Assembly (NCBI GenBank): GCA_017590115.1
Contig: JAGGNK010009114.1
Location: 19,365,937-19,429,936 of the forward strand
DNA: 64,000 bases
Source of the DNA: Montifringilla adamsi
Taxonomy: Eukaryota; Chordata; Aves; Passeriformes; Passeridae
Direction: 5' to 3'
A program made the translations under genes and the position numbers. The notes beneath the pieces are model-generated. The model had not been told where the DNA came from, searched no databases, and saw nothing but the letters and a program-made list of their open reading frames with translations. This document shows positions 63,745 through 64,000 of the stretch, piece after piece (position 1 is the first letter of the stretch; every line of letters begins with the position of its first letter).

Positions 63745-64000
63745 GTGTGTGCTGGTGTTTCTTGGTGTTCCTTATGGGAAATAGCGTCTCCTCCATAGGG
63801 TGTGAGTCATGCTTGAGTAAATGCAGTTCCCTTAGGGTCTGGAGGGAACAGCGAATCATACATAAAATTGTGTTGTTGCAAACAGCTTTATCATCCAAAG
63901 AGCAATGGAATATGCAAGGAATAGTGCTTCACAGTTTGCATATATTGTTGTCCTTTGATTAAGTTTTTTAATAGCTTATTAGAAAGCTGCCATGGACAGA
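63745..64000 (+). other. KALRN: Start of the next KALRN intron
   Basis: The frame reads 18 codons past the donor to a stop at 63796-63798, so retention would truncate the protein. Nothing else is recognised before the window ends. The exons for GEF2, the second SH3, Ig, FnIII and kinase domains lie beyond the window. Confidence 0.8.

Noticed and set aside
1..64000. tRNA, snRNA, rRNA genes, CRISPR arrays or bacterial-type systems
   Set aside because: No GTTCGAnnC-type tRNA box with a matching A box, no snRNA start motif and no regularly spaced palindromic repeat array was seen. The DNA is vertebrate.

Overview
This is vertebrate nuclear DNA. It is almost entirely intron of one plus-strand gene, the Rho guanine-nucleotide exchange factor and kinase gene KALRN (kalirin). 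Three short coding pieces are supported. They are an SH3-domain exon (25011-25257), a linker exon (63461-63744), and between them an alternative first exon (coding part 43608-43689) inside a CpG island. The linker exon carries the kalirin-type stretch KKQKKVRDGRKSFDLGSPK, not the lysine/histidine-rich version I know from the paralogue TRIO. CR1 LINE 3' ends at 40261-40575 and 41411-41480, and the absence of Alu, B1 or L1-like sequence, point to a bird or possibly another sauropsid. I cannot name the species.

Layout: 1-25010 is intron upstream of the SH3 exon. From 25258 to 63460 is one 38.2-kb intron for the long (kalirin-9/12-like) transcripts. Near its middle, about 43330-43900, is a CpG island with an internal first exon. 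That exon encodes a 27-residue cysteine-rich N-terminus resembling the N-terminus of mammalian Duet/delta-kalirin. 63461-63744 is the shared next exon, and 63745-64000 begins the following intron.

The splice phases explain how the pieces work together. Both the SH3 exon and the internal first exon end in phase 1 with a single G, and the shared exon begins with AC, so either junction makes an Asp codon. Long isoforms read ...CFFPSGK-D-AYSV. Short isoforms read MKAG...CCCCSCT-D-AYSV and therefore lack GEF1 and the first SH3 domain. A seven-codon upstream ORF ends in an ATGA overlap with the short-isoform start.

The introns also hold a perfect 26-bp-arm hairpin (34761-34814), smaller inverted repeats, a 34-bp-period GC-rich minisatellite just inside the internal promoter's first intron, a 42-bp-period tandem duplication, simple repeats, and two CpG clusters that could be regulatory. 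I found no other gene, no structural RNA gene and no prokaryote-type system. Most long reading frames here are chance frames in intron sequence.
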